The notes: generated from the letters alone by a model not told the origin. DNA of 64,000 nt from an uncultured Bacteroidales bacterium (GCA_945836755.1 CAMAMB010000002.1:33578-97577), one strand, 5' to 3'. Shown: positions 28,823-37,385, counted from the first letter of the stretch. Translations and numbers: made by a program.

Positions 28823-29521
28823 CTACGTGGCGGCAAGAAAGGCTTCGGCTTTGGCGATGTCTGTGGCATGATCTATGTCGAGCACCTTACTCATGGGATA
28901 GGCTTTGACGCGCCAGCCGTCTGAGAGCAGGGCACGCTGGAAGTTCCGCATACGGCTCTGGCCCTCGGCTATGCAGCGGCGTAGAGTGGTCAATACTTCC
29001 GGCCGCAGCAAGTATATACCGGCTGAGACATAGGTCTCACCATGGTGAGCATCATTAAAGGCCGTGATGTTCAGCCGAGCATCGGTAGCCACATAGAGTG
29101 GTTTTTCGTCGTCCACGTAAGCGGTAACGGCCATCAGGGCATCCACCTCCATGGAGTCAAAGGCTGCTATGTAGGCTGCGAAGTCGTCTTCTCTGAAGAT
29201 GGTATCTACCGTCGTCAGACAGAAGGGGCTTGGCGGCAGGTGGTCAGCCAGCACAGCCAAGGAGTGCATGGAGCTGGGGGTGGATTGGACGTATACACTG
29301 AGGTCATCGGAAGCAGTCTCAGCTGCTCGCAGATGGTTGACCACTTCGGGCATCTGCGGGTTGACAATGACATCAATGTGCTCCGCCTTCATGCGGCGGA
29401 AGATGCGTAGCAGGCGGTCTATTAAGGCCTCACCGCCCACTGTGACCATGGGCTTGGAAGCCTTTACTCCCTCAGCCTGAAGGCGAGACCCTTCGCCTGC
29501 GGCTATGATGGCATAGTTCAT
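28823..29521 (-). CDS. Sugar/alditol-phosphate nucleotidyltransferase
   Basis: 232 residues with the nucleotidyltransferase signature AIIAAGEGSRLQAEGVKASKPMVTVGG at residues 4-30 and LTTVDTIF as the metal-binding region. The family includes cytidylyltransferases for inositol-1-phosphate, glycerol-phosphate and choline-phosphate. With the downstream CDP-alcohol phosphotransferase, the simplest inference is that it makes a CDP-alcohol or activated head group. A short final helix (DHATDIAKAEAFLAAT) matches the usual end of these enzymes. Start ATG at 29521; 127 bp separate it from the ATP-grasp gene. Confidence 0.85.
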   Translation of the reverse strand: MNYAIIAAGEGSRLQAEGVKASKPMVTVGGEALIDRLLRIFRRMKAEHIDVIVNPQMPEVVNHLRAAETASDDLSVYVQSTPSSMHSLAVLADHLPPSPFCLTTVDTIFREDDFAAYIAAFDSMEVDALMAVTAYVDDEKPLYVATDARLNITAFNDAHHGETYVSAGIYLLRPEVLTTLRRCIAEGQSRMRNFQRALLSDGWRVKAYPMSKVLDIDHATDIAKAEAFLAAT

Positions 29522-29623
29522 AGTGGCATATTGAAGTTCCGCCCCTTGTCAGAGGCGGAACGTAAAAGTGGATTGTTTTACCTGTGTCTATCTGGGGTAG
29601 AAAGCCACAGCGTCTGAATGACC

Positions 29624-30808
29624 TTAGCCTCGTTCCTTACGCTCCTGATAGAGCTTGGGAAGTGGATCCTTATGGGCTTCGTCATAGGCTGCACGGTGGC
29701 GGCAGATGTCAATGGCAGCATAAATGGCCTGGCGGAAGGAGTCGGGCTTCGCAATGCCTTGGCCGGCGATGTCGTAAGCTGTGCCATGATCGGGGGAAGT
29801 ACGCACGATGGGAAGCCCTGCGGTAAAGTTGACACCGTCGCCAAAGGAGAGGGATTTGAGGGCCGTCAGGCCTTGGTCGTGATACATGGCCAGCACGCCG
29901 TCAAACTGTTTATAAAGCCCGGCGCCGAAGAAGCCATCGGCAGCAAAGGGCCCGAAGCAGGTAATGCCCGACTCCATCGTGGCTGTGATAACGGGCTTGA
30001 TGATCTCCTCCTCTTCAGCGCCTAACAGACCGCCATCGCCGCTGTGGGGGTTGAGCGAGAGCACAGCGATACGGGGGTTGGAAAGGCCGAAGTCGCGACA
30101 CAGCGACCTGTGGAAGAGGCGCAGCTTGTGTTCCACGCTGTCAGCGGTGATGGCCATGGGCACTTCAGACAAGGGCAGATGGGTGGTGACAAGGGCCACC
30201 CGCATCAGTTCGTTGAAGAGCACCATGAGCACGTTGTCTGCATCATGGGCATCGAGGGGGGAAGCTTCCACCTTATCAGAGGCTTGAGCCGTCGCACTGT
30301 TCAGCCTGGCGAAGCGGTCAAGCAGATACTCTGTGTGGCCCACAAAGTGGAATTCAGGGGAATTCTGAATACCGGCCTTGTTGATGGGAGCCGTCACAAG
30401 GGCGTCAATCTCACCTTCACGGAGGGCTGCCACTGCTGCCTCCAACGACAGGAAGGCTGCGCGTCCCGCCTCGGGTGTGGTACGGCCGAAGTCCACGGTG
30501 AGTTCGTCAGAGGAGCAACTCACGAAGTTAAGCCTTTCGGGCACGGCCTCGGCAGCTGAAGCCACGGGGTGGAACGCTGTCTGCAGGCCGAGGGTTTTAC
30601 GATGTTGCTGAGCTGCCTTGGGATGGCCGAAGACCACAGGCACACAGAGGTCGAACATGGTGGGCTCGGCAAAGGTTTTAAGGATGAGCTCATAGCCCAC
30701 GCCGTTAGTATCACCCTGGGTGATGCCAATGCGTAGTCGCTTGGTAGGAGGGGTTACAGCCAATTCTTCCTGAGGGAGGCTGTCAGTCGTCAATATTCTA
30801 TTTGTCAT
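29624..30808 (-). CDS. pdxA: 4-hydroxythreonine-4-phosphate dehydrogenase PdxA
   Basis: 394-residue enzyme of pyridoxal phosphate synthesis. Evidence: RIGITQGDTNGVGYELILK start, VTAPINKAGIQ, the metal histidine in FVGHTEYLLDRF, SLNPHSGDGG, GPFAADGFF, MYHDQGLTALKSL and RTSPDHGTAYDIAG. The metal-binding histidines are present. The first about 25 residues are an extension compared with typical members, and about 20 residues of insertion occur after TEYLLDRF. Its start overlaps the rlmN stop region by 11 bp, so it is translated from the rlmN transcript. Confidence 0.93.
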   Translation of the reverse strand: MTNRILTTDSLPQEELAVTPPTKRLRIGITQGDTNGVGYELILKTFAEPTMFDLCVPVVFGHPKAAQQHRKTLGLQTAFHPVASAAEAVPERLNFVSCSSDELTVDFGRTTPEAGRAAFLSLEAAVAALREGEIDALVTAPINKAGIQNSPEFHFVGHTEYLLDRFARLNSATAQASDKVEASPLDAHDADNVLMVLFNELMRVALVTTHLPLSEVPMAITADSVEHKLRLFHRSLCRDFGLSNPRIAVLSLNPHSGDGGLLGAEEEEIIKPVITATMESGITCFGPFAADGFFGAGLYKQFDGVLAMYHDQGLTALKSLSFGDGVNFTAGLPIVRTSPDHGTAYDIAGQGIAKPDSFRQAIYAAIDICRHRAAYDEAHKDPLPKLYQERKERG

Positions 30809-31946
30809 CTGAAGTATGTCCGTTATGTTTTTCTGCGGTGCTTAGCAGGCCACACGCAGCAAAGATGTCTTGTCCACGGGAGGCGCGAATGGTGGAAAAT
30901 AGGCCGTGGCTCGTCAGATAGTCGCGGAAGGCTGTCATCTCCGCGTCGCCCACCCCGTGCAGCGGGGTGTCGGGTATGTCGTGGAAGCGAATGAGGTTGA
31001 TGCGGCAGTCCAGGTTCTTCAACAGCGAGAGCAGGGCATTGGCATGCTGTAAGCTGTCATTGACTCCCTTGAACACGATGTATTCAAACGAGAGGCGTCG
31101 CTGGTGGGCGCCTTCGGGACCACTCTTGGCCGGCTGACGCCGACAGAAGTCATACTGCTCGAGCAGCTTGACAAGGTCGGCGATGGAGTAGGCACGCTCC
31201 GCCGGCATGAGCTGAGCGCGTCCTGCCGGCAGCGGATGGTGCAGACTGACGGCGAGATGGCACTTGCTTTCGTCTAAGAAGCGCTTCAGCCCTTTGGCCA
31301 AGCCAACAGTCGACACGGTAATGCGTTTGGGGCTCCAGGCATATGCCTCGGGCGACGTGAGGAGGGAGGTCACCCGCATCACGGCGTCGAGGTTGTCCAT
31401 CGGCTCGCCTTGCCCCATAAACACAATGTTGGTCAAGGTGTCGCGCTCAGGGAGGGAGTATATCTGATTGAGTATGTCGGTGGCAGTCAGCGAGCTTACG
31501 TAGCCTTGTCGCCCTGTCATGCAGAAGGTGCAACCCATCTTGCAGCCCACCTGACAACTCACGCAGAGCGTGGCACGTGCCCCGTCGGGTATATATACGG
31601 TCTCCACAAAATGGCCATCGGCAGTGGGAAACAGGTACTTCTTCGTGCCGTCGACCGACGCCTGACACTTCAGCGGGGCATGGCCTCCCACGTCATAGCC
31701 GGCAGCGCGGAGCATGGAGCGTGTCTTGGCCGAGAGGTTACGCATCTCGTCGAGCGAGGTCACCTGCTTGCGGTACAGCCAGTCGGCCATCTGCTTGCCC
31801 ACAAAAGACGGCAAGCCTAAACGCCGGGCGAGGTCTTTCAATTCGTCCGGCGTCAATCCCAAGAGGGGATGTAAAGTGGATGGAGCGGAAACATGGACTC
31901 CGGTCTCTAACCGGGATGTCAGCGGCTCGTGGCTGGTCGTGCGCAA
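30798..31946 (-). CDS. rlmN: Dual-specificity RNA methyltransferase RlmN
   Basis: 382-residue radical SAM enzyme methylating C2 of A2503 in 23S rRNA and A37 in some tRNAs. The radical SAM cluster is CKMGCTFC inside CVSCQVGCKMGCTFCMTGRQG, followed by FMGQGEPMDN, and the catalytic methyl-carrying cysteine is in RGQDIFAACGLL. The first about 25 residues are poorly conserved and a later start is possible. rlmN followed by pdxA is an order I recall from other Bacteroidales. A minus-strand terminator hairpin just upstream separates it from the SPOR gene. Confidence 0.93.
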   Translation of the reverse strand: MRTTSHEPLTSRLETGVHVSAPSTLHPLLGLTPDELKDLARRLGLPSFVGKQMADWLYRKQVTSLDEMRNLSAKTRSMLRAAGYDVGGHAPLKCQASVDGTKKYLFPTADGHFVETVYIPDGARATLCVSCQVGCKMGCTFCMTGRQGYVSSLTATDILNQIYSLPERDTLTNIVFMGQGEPMDNLDAVMRVTSLLTSPEAYAWSPKRITVSTVGLAKGLKRFLDESKCHLAVSLHHPLPAGRAQLMPAERAYSIADLVKLLEQYDFCRRQPAKSGPEGAHQRRLSFEYIVFKGVNDSLQHANALLSLLKNLDCRINLIRFHDIPDTPLHGVGDAEMTAFRDYLTSHGLFSTIRASRGQDIFAACGLLSTAEKHNGHTSDDK

Positions 31947-31980
31947 AATGGAGACAGGTAAAACCGTAGGGATGAAGCCA

Positions 31981-32034
31981 AGAAAGGGGCGTCGAAGCTT
32001 GACTGTCGTTAGCGGCAGAGAGCTTCACGCCCCT
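31981..32034 (-). terminator. Terminator after the SPOR lipoprotein gene
   Basis: On the minus strand AGGGGCGT-GAAGCT (32034-32021) pairs with AGCTTC-g-ACGCCCCT (31999-31985), a 14-bp stem with one bulge, followed by TTCTTGG. It lies 16 bp past the SPOR stop and 39 bp before the rlmN start, so it could also attenuate rlmN. Confidence 0.7.
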
Positions 32035-32049
32035 ATGATGTATATGAAA

Positions 32050-32586
32050 TTACTTGCGGTAGAGCAACCAGGCATTGGGACTCTGGCTGCGGAATTCGTT
32101 GCGCTGGCGCACGGCCGAGGCCTTGTCGTCGAATGAAGCCAGGATGACACGGAACCAACCTGTGTTGCCGTTGATGGTTTCGTTGGTCTTCACCACGCGG
32201 GCATCATATCCCTTGCTCTTTAGGTCGGCTGCATATGCCTCAGCGTTGGCCTGAGAAACGAAGCTGCTGACAACCACGCTGTAAGCCTTCAGAGGCGAGT
32301 AGCCCGGCAGCACCTCCATGGTGCCGTTGATGGTACGCACCTCGGCGTCGTTGACAGAGGCCACGGGAGTAGTCTCCACGGTGGTCACGGGTGTCACAGG
32401 GGTCTCCTTCACCTCGACCGTATCTACCACAGGAGTAGTGGGCACGTAGGCCGTATTGCCGGAGTTACTGTTCATGCCTTGCTGGGCCTGCTCATAGGCT
32501 TGGCGGTAGGCAGATTCTTTTGACTTACAGGCGGTCAGACACATCAGCGAGCAAAGGCCGAGGATAGGGAGAAGATTTCTTTTCAT
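32050..32586 (-). CDS. SPOR-domain lipoprotein
   Basis: The internal ATG at 32586 gives a lipoprotein signal (MKRNLLPILGLCSLMCLTACKSKES; lipobox LTAC), which is better than the track start at 32670. A low-complexity linker rich in T, V and P (about 40-85) leads to a C-terminal SPOR domain (YSVVVSSFVSQANAEAYAADLKSKGY...WFRVILASFDDKASAVRQRNEFR). SPOR domains bind peptidoglycan strands lacking stem peptides, usually at the division site. So this is probably an envelope protein bridging membrane and wall. 178 residues. Confidence 0.85.
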   Translation of the reverse strand: MKRNLLPILGLCSLMCLTACKSKESAYRQAYEQAQQGMNSNSGNTAYVPTTPVVDTVEVKETPVTPVTTVETTPVASVNDAEVRTINGTMEVLPGYSPLKAYSVVVSSFVSQANAEAYAADLKSKGYDARVVKTNETINGNTGWFRVILASFDDKASAVRQRNEFRSQSPNAWLLYRK

Positions 32587-32890
32587 AAGTAGATTGAGGT
32601 ATAGGTGAGATGCTTCCGGCAACTGTGCACCGGCCCTTTGCAAGCGATAGACGCTATCTGGTGACACCACAGCGAGGGGCAGTAACGAAACAATGGCTTC
32701 GAGCGAAGCACCTCAAGTATTGAGAATGAATGTAATGCGAACGTGTTGAGGGCGTGCGCCATTCCGCATGTCCTACGGTACGATGAAGCCCATACCGACA
32801 TGCCGGAGATGGTAGACATTCTTGGCCTTGCAAGCCTACGGAGGCCTTCAGCTCATCACTGCAGGACTGCCAAACAAAGTCAAAAACGCA
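32587..32890. other. Intergenic leader upstream of the SPOR gene
   Basis: About 300 bp with no convincing ORF, RNA gene or repeat. If the -7 box at 32901-32908 is used, this is the 5' leader of the SPOR transcript. I see only short imperfect hairpins. Confidence 0.3.
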
Positions 32891-32900
32891 TTTTCTCCCG

Positions 32901-32908
32901 CAAAAGTA
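32901..32908 (-). promoter_or_regulatory. -7 box on the minus strand, SPOR gene direction
   Basis: TACTTTTG on the minus strand matches TAnnTTTG exactly. No TTTG is seen at the -33 distance. The resulting leader would be about 310 nt, so a nearer promoter may exist. Confidence 0.4.
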
Positions 32909-32998
32909 GTAATCCTTACTATGCAGGGGGCGACGCAGGGTGTTAAACTACTATAAAAGGGGTATTTTACCCTATTGCAGGTCTTTTTGGGCAGCAAG

Positions 32999-33031
32999 TT
33001 TGCGCCAACCAAAACAAAAAGCGTACATTTG
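32999..33031 (+). promoter_or_regulatory. Bacteroidota-type promoter for the YtxH operon
   Basis: TTTG at 32999-33002 and TACATTTG at 33024-33031 match the -33 and -7 boxes with a 21-nt spacer. The leader to the YtxH ATG at 33187 is about 150 nt. Confidence 0.7.
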
Positions 33032-33186
33032 ACACGGCTAAACACACGGCCTACCACGGCCTTGCCCTCCGCAAAGCCCATTGGCCGCCAACCTCTACCG
33101 CTCTCAGAAGCAGCCGGGCGCTGCTCCTAATCATCCACAGCAGACTTCATAATCATCTCATTGTTTCACTTTTAAATCACCACATC

Positions 33187-33390
33187 ATGAAAGGACTTAG
33201 CATCTTAGCCGCCTTCCTCGGCGGTGCAGCCGTAGGTGCAGCCTGCGGCATCCTCTTCGCCCCTGAAAAGGGTGTCGACACCCGCGAACGCATTGCCGAC
33301 GCCATTCGCAAGCGTGGCATCAAACTCAACCGCAAGGAAATGGAAAGCCTCGTTGACGACATTGCCGACGAGCTCCAGCCTGCAGAATAA
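33187..33390 (+). CDS. YtxH domain protein, 67 aa
   Basis: Short protein with one glycine/alanine-rich membrane segment (ILAAFLGGAAVGAACGILFAPEKG) followed by a charged helix (RERIADAIRKRGIKLNRKEMESLVDDIADEL), which is the YtxH pattern. YtxH proteins are small membrane-anchored stress-associated proteins of unclear function. It is first in a three-gene set with a holin-like membrane protein and another small protein; this grouping is common in Bacteroidales. Confidence 0.82.
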   Translation: MKGLSILAAFLGGAAVGAACGILFAPEKGVDTRERIADAIRKRGIKLNRKEMESLVDDIADELQPAE

Positions 33391-33502
33391 ACCTACCTTC
33401 CCGGGGTGGTCAACCGGCCACCTCGGGAACACTTACCCCGAGACACAAGCCCCGGAAGGGCGTCTACCCCACCCCACCATCCCACACACAAACGACAGCA
33501 AC

Positions 33503-33901
33503 GTGTTATCAAGCGACAAGAACATACAGCTCATCAGCGACTTGCTCATAGAGATAAAGCGCTATGCAGAGATACAGAAGGAGGGCTTCAGAATAGACCT
33601 CACCCTCAAGCTCACCAAGCTGCTCACAGCCCTCATCGTGGGCATGGTATTCGTACTCATGACGAGCGTCATGGTGCTCATGCTCTCCTTCGCCCTGAGC
33701 CACCTGATAGCCCCCCTCGTCGGTAGCCTCGCCCTGGCTTATGCCCTCATCGGAGCCCTCTACCTGCTCATCGCCATTGTCGTCTACACCAAGCGCAAGC
33801 CTTGGCTCGAACAGCCCCTTGCCGACTTCCTGGCCGGCATCCTGCTCGAGCAAGACCACCACGAGAACGAGGCCGGTTCCCCGCCTTCGACACACAGCTG
33901 A
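33503..33901 (+). CDS. Small membrane protein, phage-holin-like family
   Basis: The track ORF starts at 33236 inside the YtxH gene; the first in-frame start after YtxH that makes sense is GTG 33503 (VLSSDKNIQLISDLLIEIKRY), giving 132 residues. An amphipathic N-terminal helix is followed by two transmembrane helices (about 35-62 and 68-92), then a charged tail. This matches the chromosomal holin-like/DUF1469 type found beside YtxH in Bacteroidota. It is not evidence of a phage. Probably part of the envelope stress set with its neighbours. Confidence 0.75.
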   Translation: MLSSDKNIQLISDLLIEIKRYAEIQKEGFRIDLTLKLTKLLTALIVGMVFVLMTSVMVLMLSFALSHLIAPLVGSLALAYALIGALYLLIAIVVYTKRKPWLEQPLADFLAGILLEQDHHENEAGSPPSTHS

Positions 33902-33960
33902 CAGCCACACGCTGCTACTCTCAGCCCACTGAAATTCAACGAACTCCCATCCCGTCACCC

Positions 33961-34236
33961 ATGTCCCACAGTCTCGAAAGCCTACAAGCCATGCGCGCTG
34001 ACCTGCGCCGACAGAAACACGAAGCGGCAGAGCGTATAGCGGAGAAGTTTCACCAACTTTGCACACCCGAACCTGCCGACACACCCATCCAGCAATGGGT
34101 GCAAAGGGCCGAACGAGCCTACCTCATCTACGACGGAGTAATGACAGGATACAAGCTCATGCGCCGCTTCCACAAGGCCCTCGGCTTCCTGCACCACAAG
34201 CCGCACAAAGCCCACACCAAGACAAGCAGCAAATAA
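33961..34236 (+). CDS. Small basic protein, 91 aa, third gene of the YtxH set
   Basis: ATG 33961 (MSHSLESLQAMRADLRRQKHEAAERIAEKFHQL), 59 bp after the holin-like gene. The protein is helical, strongly charged and ends in a lysine/histidine-rich tail (HKPHKAHTKTSSK). There is no clear membrane segment, although a YLIYDGVMTGYKLMRRFHKALGFL stretch could be peripheral. I recall small proteins at this position in other Bacteroidales but no named function. It should be co-transcribed with YtxH. Confidence 0.65.
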   Translation: MSHSLESLQAMRADLRRQKHEAAERIAEKFHQLCTPEPADTPIQQWVQRAERAYLIYDGVMTGYKLMRRFHKALGFLHHKPHKAHTKTSSK

Positions 34237-34562
34237 TCCAAGCGCTATATCCGGCACACGCAGAGAGAGTTGACACTGGGGGAATAGCCCCTACTGCAAG
34301 CGAAGCGGCGTATTGCCCCGCGGCCGATGCTTCACTCCCCACACAGATTATCATCAGTCTGCGCCCACACCGGGCCTTGACAGGCGGCCGTAGCAGGCCG
34401 CAGCCATCCAAGCCTCTACCCTACAGACAGCCCCACTTGGGCTCACATGACGGGTGGTGGCTCTTTTTATGCCCCGGCACCGGGAGGACAAGAGCCCGAC
34501 GAAGCTCACACTTGCCCCATGGCCACCCGTGCCCGTAGGGCATGCAGGCATTATTAAAGGTA
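34237..34562. other. Gene-free stretch between the YtxH operon and the repeat array
   Basis: About 325 bp of GC-rich sequence with no convincing ORF on either strand. I see no clear terminator. It leads into the 21-22 bp array at 34.56 kb. Confidence 0.4.
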
Positions 34563-34760
34563 TTGGCGAGAGTAACATTGGGGCTGATGCCACCTTGCAT
34601 TCGCACGGATGCCACCTTGCATTCGGCCCAATGCAACCTGACATTGGGGCAGATTTCACTCGCGGGAATGCTTCTAAAAATGGCGAGATGCCTTCAAACA
34701 ACGGCAGGATGCCCTCAAGTAATGGCAGGATGCCCTCAAGTAATGGCTGAATGCTTGGCT
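34563..34760. repeat. Modular 21-22 bp array (array 3)
   Basis: An ATGC core recurs at 34587, 34609 and 34631 (22-bp steps), then in phase as GATTTC near 34652, then at 34668, 34688, 34709, 34730 and 34751 (20-21 bp steps). Units include GATGCCACCTTGCATTCGCACG and, further on, GGCAGGATGCCCTCAAGTAAT. The first about 115 bp (TTGGCGAGAGTAACATTGG... to GGGAATGCTTC) recurs at 52.1 kb with few differences. It lies between convergent YtxH-operon and gdhA genes. Confidence 0.9.
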
Positions 34761-34886
34761 GTGTCCACTGTAACCATCATTCACGAGAGGAATGCCGGTC
34801 GCGCCATGACGGCAAGGCTGTGTGCCTTATGTCCGATGGGCGTCGCCAGTCGGCCTGCCATGCCGCTTCGGAGCCAGGATATGACA

Positions 34887-34925
34887 ATCGTGCGGAACAG
34901 CCTCGAAGAAGTTGTTCCGCACGAT
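34887..34925 (-). terminator. gdhA: Terminator-like hairpin downstream of gdhA
   Basis: A perfect 13-bp inverted repeat, ATCGTGCGGAACA / TGTTCCGCACGAT, has a 13-nt loop. It lies 78 bp past the gdhA stop. There is no T-run on either strand, so its role as terminator or mRNA 3'-end stabiliser is inferred. Confidence 0.5.
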
Positions 34926-35002
34926 AAGTGTTCATTTGGGAATATGGGCGGCAAGCGTATAAGTGGCGGGACTGCCGGCGCATGCCACCGCCGGGCCTCG
35001 GC

Positions 35003-36340
35003 CTATACGATGCCCTGAGCCATCATGGCCCGGGCCACCTTCATGAAGCCTGCAATGTTGGCTCCCTTCACGTAGTTGACCGTGCCATCAGTCTGGCGGC
35101 CGTAGCGCACGCATTGGTCGTGCACTGCCTTCATTATCTGATGGAGCTTGGCATCCACCTCGTCGGCCGTCCAACTAATGTGCATGGCATTCTGCGTCAT
35201 TTCAAGGCCCGAAGTGGCTACGCCGCCGGAGTTGACAGCCTTGCCGGGGGCAAAGGGTACGCCGTGGCTGACGAAGTAATCCACGGCCTCAGCCGTACAA
35301 CCCATGTTGCTCACCTCTGCGACGAGCTTCACGTTGTTTTCCTTCAGCTGCTGCGCATCGTGGAGGTTAAGCTCATTCTGCGTGGCACAGGGGAGGGCGA
35401 TGTCGACGGGGCGTTCCCAGGGCTTCTTGCCTTCATAGAAGGTGGCTTCTGGATAGCGCTCGGCGTAGGGGGCTATGATGTCTTCGCCGGAGAGGCGCAG
35501 GTCGAGCATGTAATCTATCTTGTCGCCGGAGATGCCCATGGGGTCGTACACATATCCGTCGGGGCCGCTAAGGGTCACCACCTTGCCGCCCAGCTCCGTA
35601 GCTTTCTTGGCAGCGCCCCAGGCCACATTGCCAAAGCCCGAGATGGCGATGGTGCGACCGGCAAGGCTGAGCCCAAGGTCGTCAAGCATCTGCTCCACAA
35701 AATAGAGGGCGCCGAAGCCCGTAGCCTCGGGACGGAGTATGGAACCGCCGAACTCCATGCCCTTGCCGGTGAAAGCGCCTGTGTGTTCGTGGCTCAGCTT
35801 CTTCAGCATGCCGTACATATAACCTACTTCGCGTCCGCCCACGCCTATGTCGCCGGCCGGCACGTCCTTGTCGGGCCCGAGGTTGCGCCAAAGCTCCGTC
35901 ATAAAAGCCTGGCAGAAGCGCATAATCTCCATCTCGCTGCGACCGCGCGGTGCAAAGTCGGAGCCGCCCTTGGCCCCGCCCATAGGCAGGGTGGTCAGCG
36001 CATTCTTAAACGTCTGCTCGAAGCCAAGGAATTTGAGAATGCTCAGATTGACAGAGGGATGGAAACGTATGCCGCCTTTGTAGGGGCCTATGGCATTGTT
36101 GAACTGCACACGGTAGCCGAGATTGACGTGCACTTCTCCGCGGTCGTCAATCCAGGGCACCCGGAAGGTGTAGATACGATCAGGCTCCACCAGACGCTCA
36201 ATGAGCTTGACCCGCTCAAACTCGGGATGTTGATTATAGACTTCCTCAATGGAGGTGAGCACTTCGCTCACGGCTTGCAGATATTCCTGCTCACCGGGAT
36301 GACGCGCCTGAAGGGCATGCAAAATTTGGTCGGTATTCAT
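35003..36340 (-). CDS. gdhA: NADP-type glutamate dehydrogenase
   Basis: 445 residues from ATG 36340 (MNTDQILHALQARHPGEQEYL), the usual length of hexameric glutamate dehydrogenase; the track start adds 29 unlikely residues. It converts 2-oxoglutarate and ammonia to glutamate. Visible: GYRVQFNNAIGPYKGGIRFHPSVN, the catalytic lysine region LPMGGAKGGSDF, PAGDIGVGGREVGYM, the nucleotide-binding GFGNVAWGAAKKA and the final NSGGVATSGLEM. The length and motifs favour the NADPH biosynthetic class, but cofactor preference is inferred. A -7 box lies 64 bp upstream. Confidence 0.94.
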   Translation of the reverse strand: MNTDQILHALQARHPGEQEYLQAVSEVLTSIEEVYNQHPEFERVKLIERLVEPDRIYTFRVPWIDDRGEVHVNLGYRVQFNNAIGPYKGGIRFHPSVNLSILKFLGFEQTFKNALTTLPMGGAKGGSDFAPRGRSEMEIMRFCQAFMTELWRNLGPDKDVPAGDIGVGGREVGYMYGMLKKLSHEHTGAFTGKGMEFGGSILRPEATGFGALYFVEQMLDDLGLSLAGRTIAISGFGNVAWGAAKKATELGGKVVTLSGPDGYVYDPMGISGDKIDYMLDLRLSGEDIIAPYAERYPEATFYEGKKPWERPVDIALPCATQNELNLHDAQQLKENNVKLVAEVSNMGCTAEAVDYFVSHGVPFAPGKAVNSGGVATSGLEMTQNAMHISWTADEVDAKLHQIMKAVHDQCVRYGRQTDGTVNYVKGANIAGFMKVARAMMAQGIV

Positions 36341-36404
36341 GGTTTGTAGATGGGAATAGGATGAAACGACGCAGGCTGCATGGCCTGCACCTTTGTTCGC
36401 ATAG

Positions 36405-36412
36405 CAAATGTA
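36405..36412 (-). promoter_or_regulatory. gdhA: -7 box for gdhA
   Basis: TACATTTG on the minus strand matches TAnnTTTG; no good -33 TTTG is seen. The leader would be about 60 nt. Confidence 0.5.
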
Positions 36413-36519
36413 TATCCAAATATCCACAAGCCACGGGAAAGCGTGTGATTTTTCCCTCTAATATGTTGCATAGCATAAATATAGAGGAGAGACGTCACCA
36501 TCCTGCGACAAAAACCGGA

Positions 36520-37368
36520 CTATGAAGCGGGGAGAACGTCGGCCTTGGCAAGTGCGTAAATGAGGACAGCCACGACGCAGCAGCAGATAAGGGCAAGCAC
36601 CATGAAGGTGTAGAGATGGACGAGAGCGGTGAGCCATATCGTCTTTTTCCAGCTGTGGCCGAAAAGCTGCTTGAAGTCCCAGGTGAAGAGGGCGAAGAGC
36701 ACGAAGCCCGGCAAGGGGTAGAACGCGGCACTGCCCTTGTTGCCAAAGAGTAAGATATAGACCATGGAGAGAGCAACAAGCTGGCAGCTGATATAGACCT
36801 GGGCAAAGAAATTTTCAGGCAGCGTGGACCGCGGCCGTATCGGGGAATGCCGGAACACCCGGCAGGTAAAAACCGTGAACAGGAAGTGGAGACTGATGAG
36901 GGAGACGGCCATGTGGCGGTCAAACCAACTGACAATACGTTCAAAGCCCTTGAACGTGGCGTCGAGCGTGATGGTGCCTATACCGTAGTCGAATACGGTC
37001 TTTTCTTTGGCCTTGCCCATGTCGGGGTTGACGATGCCCAGCTCTTTCGTAAAGGGCTTTTCCTTGGACGCGGAGGTTTCCCGGCCCGTGAGGGAGGAGA
37101 CGACGGCATAGAAGATGCAGAGCACAAAGAGCATCTTGATGGGCGGGAAGAACGGCATGCGATGTCCATCGAGATAGTCGCCTATCATGCGTCCGGGACA
37201 GGTGAAGAGGTGGTAGAGGGTGCGGGGAATGCTACGGGTACCCATGCCCCAGACTTCGAGGGTGGATGACAGGACACTCCGCGTGGTGAAACGGGAAGTC
37301 GAGGCACTCTGCCCACAATGGGGACAATAGTTGCCTTCAAACTCTGTGTAACAATTGAGGCACTGCAT
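36520..37368 (-). CDS. DUF3667 membrane protein with N-terminal zinc ribbon
   Basis: 282 residues. The first 20 residues hold a zinc ribbon (CLNCYTEFEGNYCPHCGQ), directly after the start methionine, which fixes the start at 37368. Four to five hydrophobic segments follow (about 88-105, 160-178, 195-212, 216-232, 250-272). This is the DUF3667 arrangement in Bacteroidota; function is unknown. The -7 box is 4 nt upstream of the ATG, pointing to a leaderless mRNA, and a 22-bp repeat array begins only 18 bp upstream. Confidence 0.85.
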   Translation of the reverse strand: MQCLNCYTEFEGNYCPHCGQSASTSRFTTRSVLSSTLEVWGMGTRSIPRTLYHLFTCPGRMIGDYLDGHRMPFFPPIKMLFVLCIFYAVVSSLTGRETSASKEKPFTKELGIVNPDMGKAKEKTVFDYGIGTITLDATFKGFERIVSWFDRHMAVSLISLHFLFTVFTCRVFRHSPIRPRSTLPENFFAQVYISCQLVALSMVYILLFGNKGSAAFYPLPGFVLFALFTWDFKQLFGHSWKKTIWLTALVHLYTFMVLALICCCVVAVLIYALAKADVLPAS

Positions 37369-37372
37369 TGGG

Positions 37373-37380
37373 CAAAACTA
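37373..37380 (-). promoter_or_regulatory. -7 box immediately before the DUF3667 start codon
   Basis: TAGTTTTG on the minus strand matches TAnnTTTG and ends 4 nt before the ATG at 37368, so transcription should start at or next to the start codon. The repeat array begins at 37386, so the -33 region lies inside it. Confidence 0.5.
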
Positions 37381-37385
37381 TGTGA

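Noticed and set aside
33503-33901. Prophage indicated by a holin-like gene
   Set aside because: No other phage genes are present, and this membrane protein commonly accompanies YtxH in Bacteroidales chromosomes.
34563-34760. Insertion sequence or MITE with terminal inverted repeats
   Set aside because: No terminal inverted repeats or target duplications were seen around array 3 or array 5; the structure is internal tandem modules.
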